From UBA5972 sp964588725 (lineage in GTDB: Bacteria; Pseudomonadota; Alphaproteobacteria; Rhodobacterales; Rhodobacteraceae): a stretch of 39,528 nt of DNA. Shown one piece after another: positions 38,264 to 39,528 of this stretch. The translations under genes were made by a program, and so were the position numbers. Location of the stretch: contig CAZPQL010000022.1 of the NCBI GenBank assembly GCA_964588725.1, positions 1 to 39,528 of the forward strand, written 5' to 3'. Below the pieces are notes generated by a model that was given only the letters and a program-made list of their open reading frames with translations, had not been told where the DNA came from and did no database searches. The stretch's first letter is position 1. Each line of letters begins with the position of its first letter.

Positions 38264-39197
38264 CATGTTCAATATTTCGCTTTAAAATTTTGTTTTTTGA
38301 TGGGTATTTGATTTTCTCTTTTGGAAGAGAAATAAGTTTACCGTCTAAACTCAAATACTCAGCTGAATCTGGGTAAAGCTCCCTCAACCGGTGGTTGACA
38401 GATATCTTGTAATCCTCTGTAATTGTTAAAAGAAACCTGTCAAATAGAGCATGAATATCTTTTCGTAACAAAATCCCGTTGTTGATTGAATGATCAGGGT
38501 GGTTAGCGAATTTTAGTATATGTGCGGCCTCGAGAGCGCTTTCGACTGAAGTTCCGGTTACAGCGCATGTGCATTCATATGCCGTAAGCACAGAAACTCT
38601 AAAGGCATTTTGACCCATTCGGATTTTTTGTTTGGCGGATGTGTGACTGAAACCAGCAAAAGGCGCTTCAGCAAGACCCTCAAAACTATACTTGTCGTTC
38701 TCAAATTCATTGGCAGAAGGGTTTAGACGTTGAAATTTCTGGACCAATCTGAGACCGGCAGAGGAATTAACAGAGTAAGATTTTCCGGTTACAATGTTTT
38801 TTGACCAGTCTTTAGGTAGATCGAACCAGTCTCTCTCATCCAAGAAAACTGGATTTATCAATATCTTAAATCCAATTTGAGAAAATTCGTCTGTGATTTT
38901 TCCTTTTCTGTATTTTCGAATAAGTTCAATAAAATGCTCTTCGTCGTTGACGCCATTTGATATTCCTAAATCTCGCCATGCCTGACCAATTGAAATTGTT
39001 CCGCTGCTCGCGAGGATCCCAAAGCCAGCAATTTTGTTTATTGGCGCTTTTCGGCGAAAAAAGAATATTCCACCTTCGTCAATTGCCTTGAAATGTTGGC
39101 GAGAAGGTTGCCAAAAATTGACCTCCGACAACGGTGATTTGTATTTGCAGAATTCAAACCAACGTTGGTCGGTATTCCCGATGTAGATATCCTTCAA
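38208..39197 (-). CDS. HNH restriction-type endonuclease, AT-rich, likely horizontally acquired
   Basis: The product has 329 residues. The C-terminal part is an HNH_2-type nuclease domain: CAVTGTSVESALEAAHILKFANHPDHSINNGILLRKDIHALFDR, with AHI, the Asn and the final His. The N-terminal ~150 residues (NFWQPSRQHFKAIDEGGIFFFRRKAPINKIAGFGILASS) look like a PUA/EVE-type module that reads modified bases; this is a fold guess. The coding sequence is visibly AT-richer than all neighbours. The start is a TTG at 39197 behind GGGGTGAAAG, 14 bases after the parE stop. The last ~19 residues (HALGGSFYPPLPAGPPKGG) are translated from REP element B. Function in DNA restriction or defence is inferred. Confidence 0.8.
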   Translation of the reverse strand: MKDIYIGNTDQRWFEFCKYKSPLSEVNFWQPSRQHFKAIDEGGIFFFRRKAPINKIAGFGILASSGTISIGQAWRDLGISNGVNDEEHFIELIRKYRKGKITDEFSQIGFKILINPVFLDERDWFDLPKDWSKNIVTGKSYSVNSSAGLRLVQKFQRLNPSANEFENDKYSFEGLAEAPFAGFSHTSAKQKIRMGQNAFRVSVLTAYECTCAVTGTSVESALEAAHILKFANHPDHSINNGILLRKDIHALFDRFLLTITEDYKISVNHRLRELYPDSAEYLSLDGKLISLPKEKIKYPSKNKILKRNIEHALGGSFYPPLPAGPPKGG

Positions 39198-39211
39198 CTT
39201 TCACCCCCCCC

Positions 39212-39528
39212 TCAAACATCCAACTCTTCCACAAACCGGGCATTTTCCTGAATATACTGGAACCTTAACTCGGGTTTTTTGCCCATCAGCCGTTCGACCA
39301 GGTCGCGGGTTTCGCCCGGTTCGTCTTCGTCAATCGACACGCGGATCAGCTTGCGGGTGGTGACGTTCATGGTGGTGTCTTTCAGGTCCTTGGCGTCCAT
39401 TTCACCAAGCCCCTTAAAGCGTGAAATGTCGATCTTGCCCTTGCCGCCCAGCCCTTTGGCCAGCCACATATCCCGCTCGGTCTCGTCCACACAATAGACC
39501 CGCGTCGCCCCTTGCGTCAGCCGAAACA
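39212..39528 (-). CDS. parE: DNA topoisomerase IV subunit B, C-terminal part (partial)
   Basis: Only the 3' end is in the window (about 105 codons, open to the right edge). The Toprim/C-terminal region reads FRLTQGATRVYCVDETERDMW, then ISRFKGLGEMDAKDLKDTTMN, a type IIA topoisomerase signature, and ends FQYIQENARFVEELDV. The RFKGLGEMxxxxLxxTTM pattern with the acidic DEDEPGET insert favours ParE over GyrB, but the gyrase paralogue cannot be fully excluded from the fragment. ParE supplies the ATPase of topoisomerase IV, which decatenates chromosomes. Confidence 0.85.
   Translation of the reverse strand, partial: FRLTQGATRVYCVDETERDMWLAKGLGGKGKIDISRFKGLGEMDAKDLKDTTMNVTTRKLIRVSIDEDEPGETRDLVERLMGKKPELRFQYIQENARFVEELDV

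Noticed and set aside
36593..39197. Prophage or integrative element
   Set aside because: No integrase, tRNA attachment site, structural phage gene or direct terminal repeats are seen; accessory character rests on toxin-antitoxin, HNH and repeat content only.

Overview
The window looks like chromosomal DNA from a marine-type alphaproteobacterium of the Rhodobacteraceae (Roseobacter group). I infer this from the overall high GC as read by eye, the gene repertoire (CarD regulator, FdxA-type ferredoxin, SUV3-like helicase followed by an S4-domain gene, fused-type PntA plus PntB) and the densely packed operons with ATGA, GTGA and TGATG overlaps. I saw no rRNA, tRNA, CRISPR array or transposase.

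Layout. 1-451 (minus): 5' end of a lysophospholipase-like hydrolase behind an SCP2-domain gene. 523-5365 (plus): TPR protein, SUV3-like helicase, S4 RNA-binding protein (apparently starting at an ATA codon), FdxA ferredoxin, a terminator-like hairpin and CarD. 5435-6544 (minus): Mrp/ApbC Fe-S cluster carrier. 6655-16623 (minus): a ten-gene operon transcribed right to left: 2-aminobenzoyl-CoA monooxygenase/reductase, SDR dehydrogenase, MarR regulator, enoyl-CoA hydratase, acyl-CoA dehydrogenase, 2-aminobenzoate-CoA ligase, kynureninase, tryptophan 2,3-dioxygenase, hotdog thioesterase and a RidA-like protein. Read as a pathway, it converts tryptophan to kynurenine and anthranilate, activates anthranilate to its CoA ester, hydroxylates and reduces the ring without classical ring cleavage by a dioxygenase, and sends the product to beta-oxidation-like steps. 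Kynurenine formamidase is the only expected early step not seen here.

16797-21899: a metallo-beta-lactamase-fold protein with a degenerate metal motif, an ICMT-like membrane methyltransferase, a divergent rhodanese, and the proton-translocating transhydrogenase pntA-pntB. 21977-23626: a cytosolic TPR protein. 23628-29428 (minus): a complete peptide-type ABC transporter (oppD, oppF, substrate-binding protein, oppB, oppC), divergent from two M20 amidohydrolases (29650-31997); a perfect inverted repeat lies in the shared promoter region. 32047-36548: ABC-F ATPase with terminator, NiCoT/UreH-like metal transporter, alpha/beta hydrolase and a HExxH lipoprotein.

36593-39197 is an accessory patch: a BrnT/BrnA toxin-antitoxin pair, a secreted HNH nuclease, a cluster of REP-like palindromes, and an AT-rich HNH restriction-type gene whose last codons are made of the repeat. 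The window ends in the 3' part of parE. The most interesting points are the compact tryptophan/anthraniloyl-CoA operon with a RidA protein lacking the usual substrate-binding arginine, the ATA start of the S4 gene, and a repeat element inside the catabolic operon that supplies and may hide a ribosome binding site.
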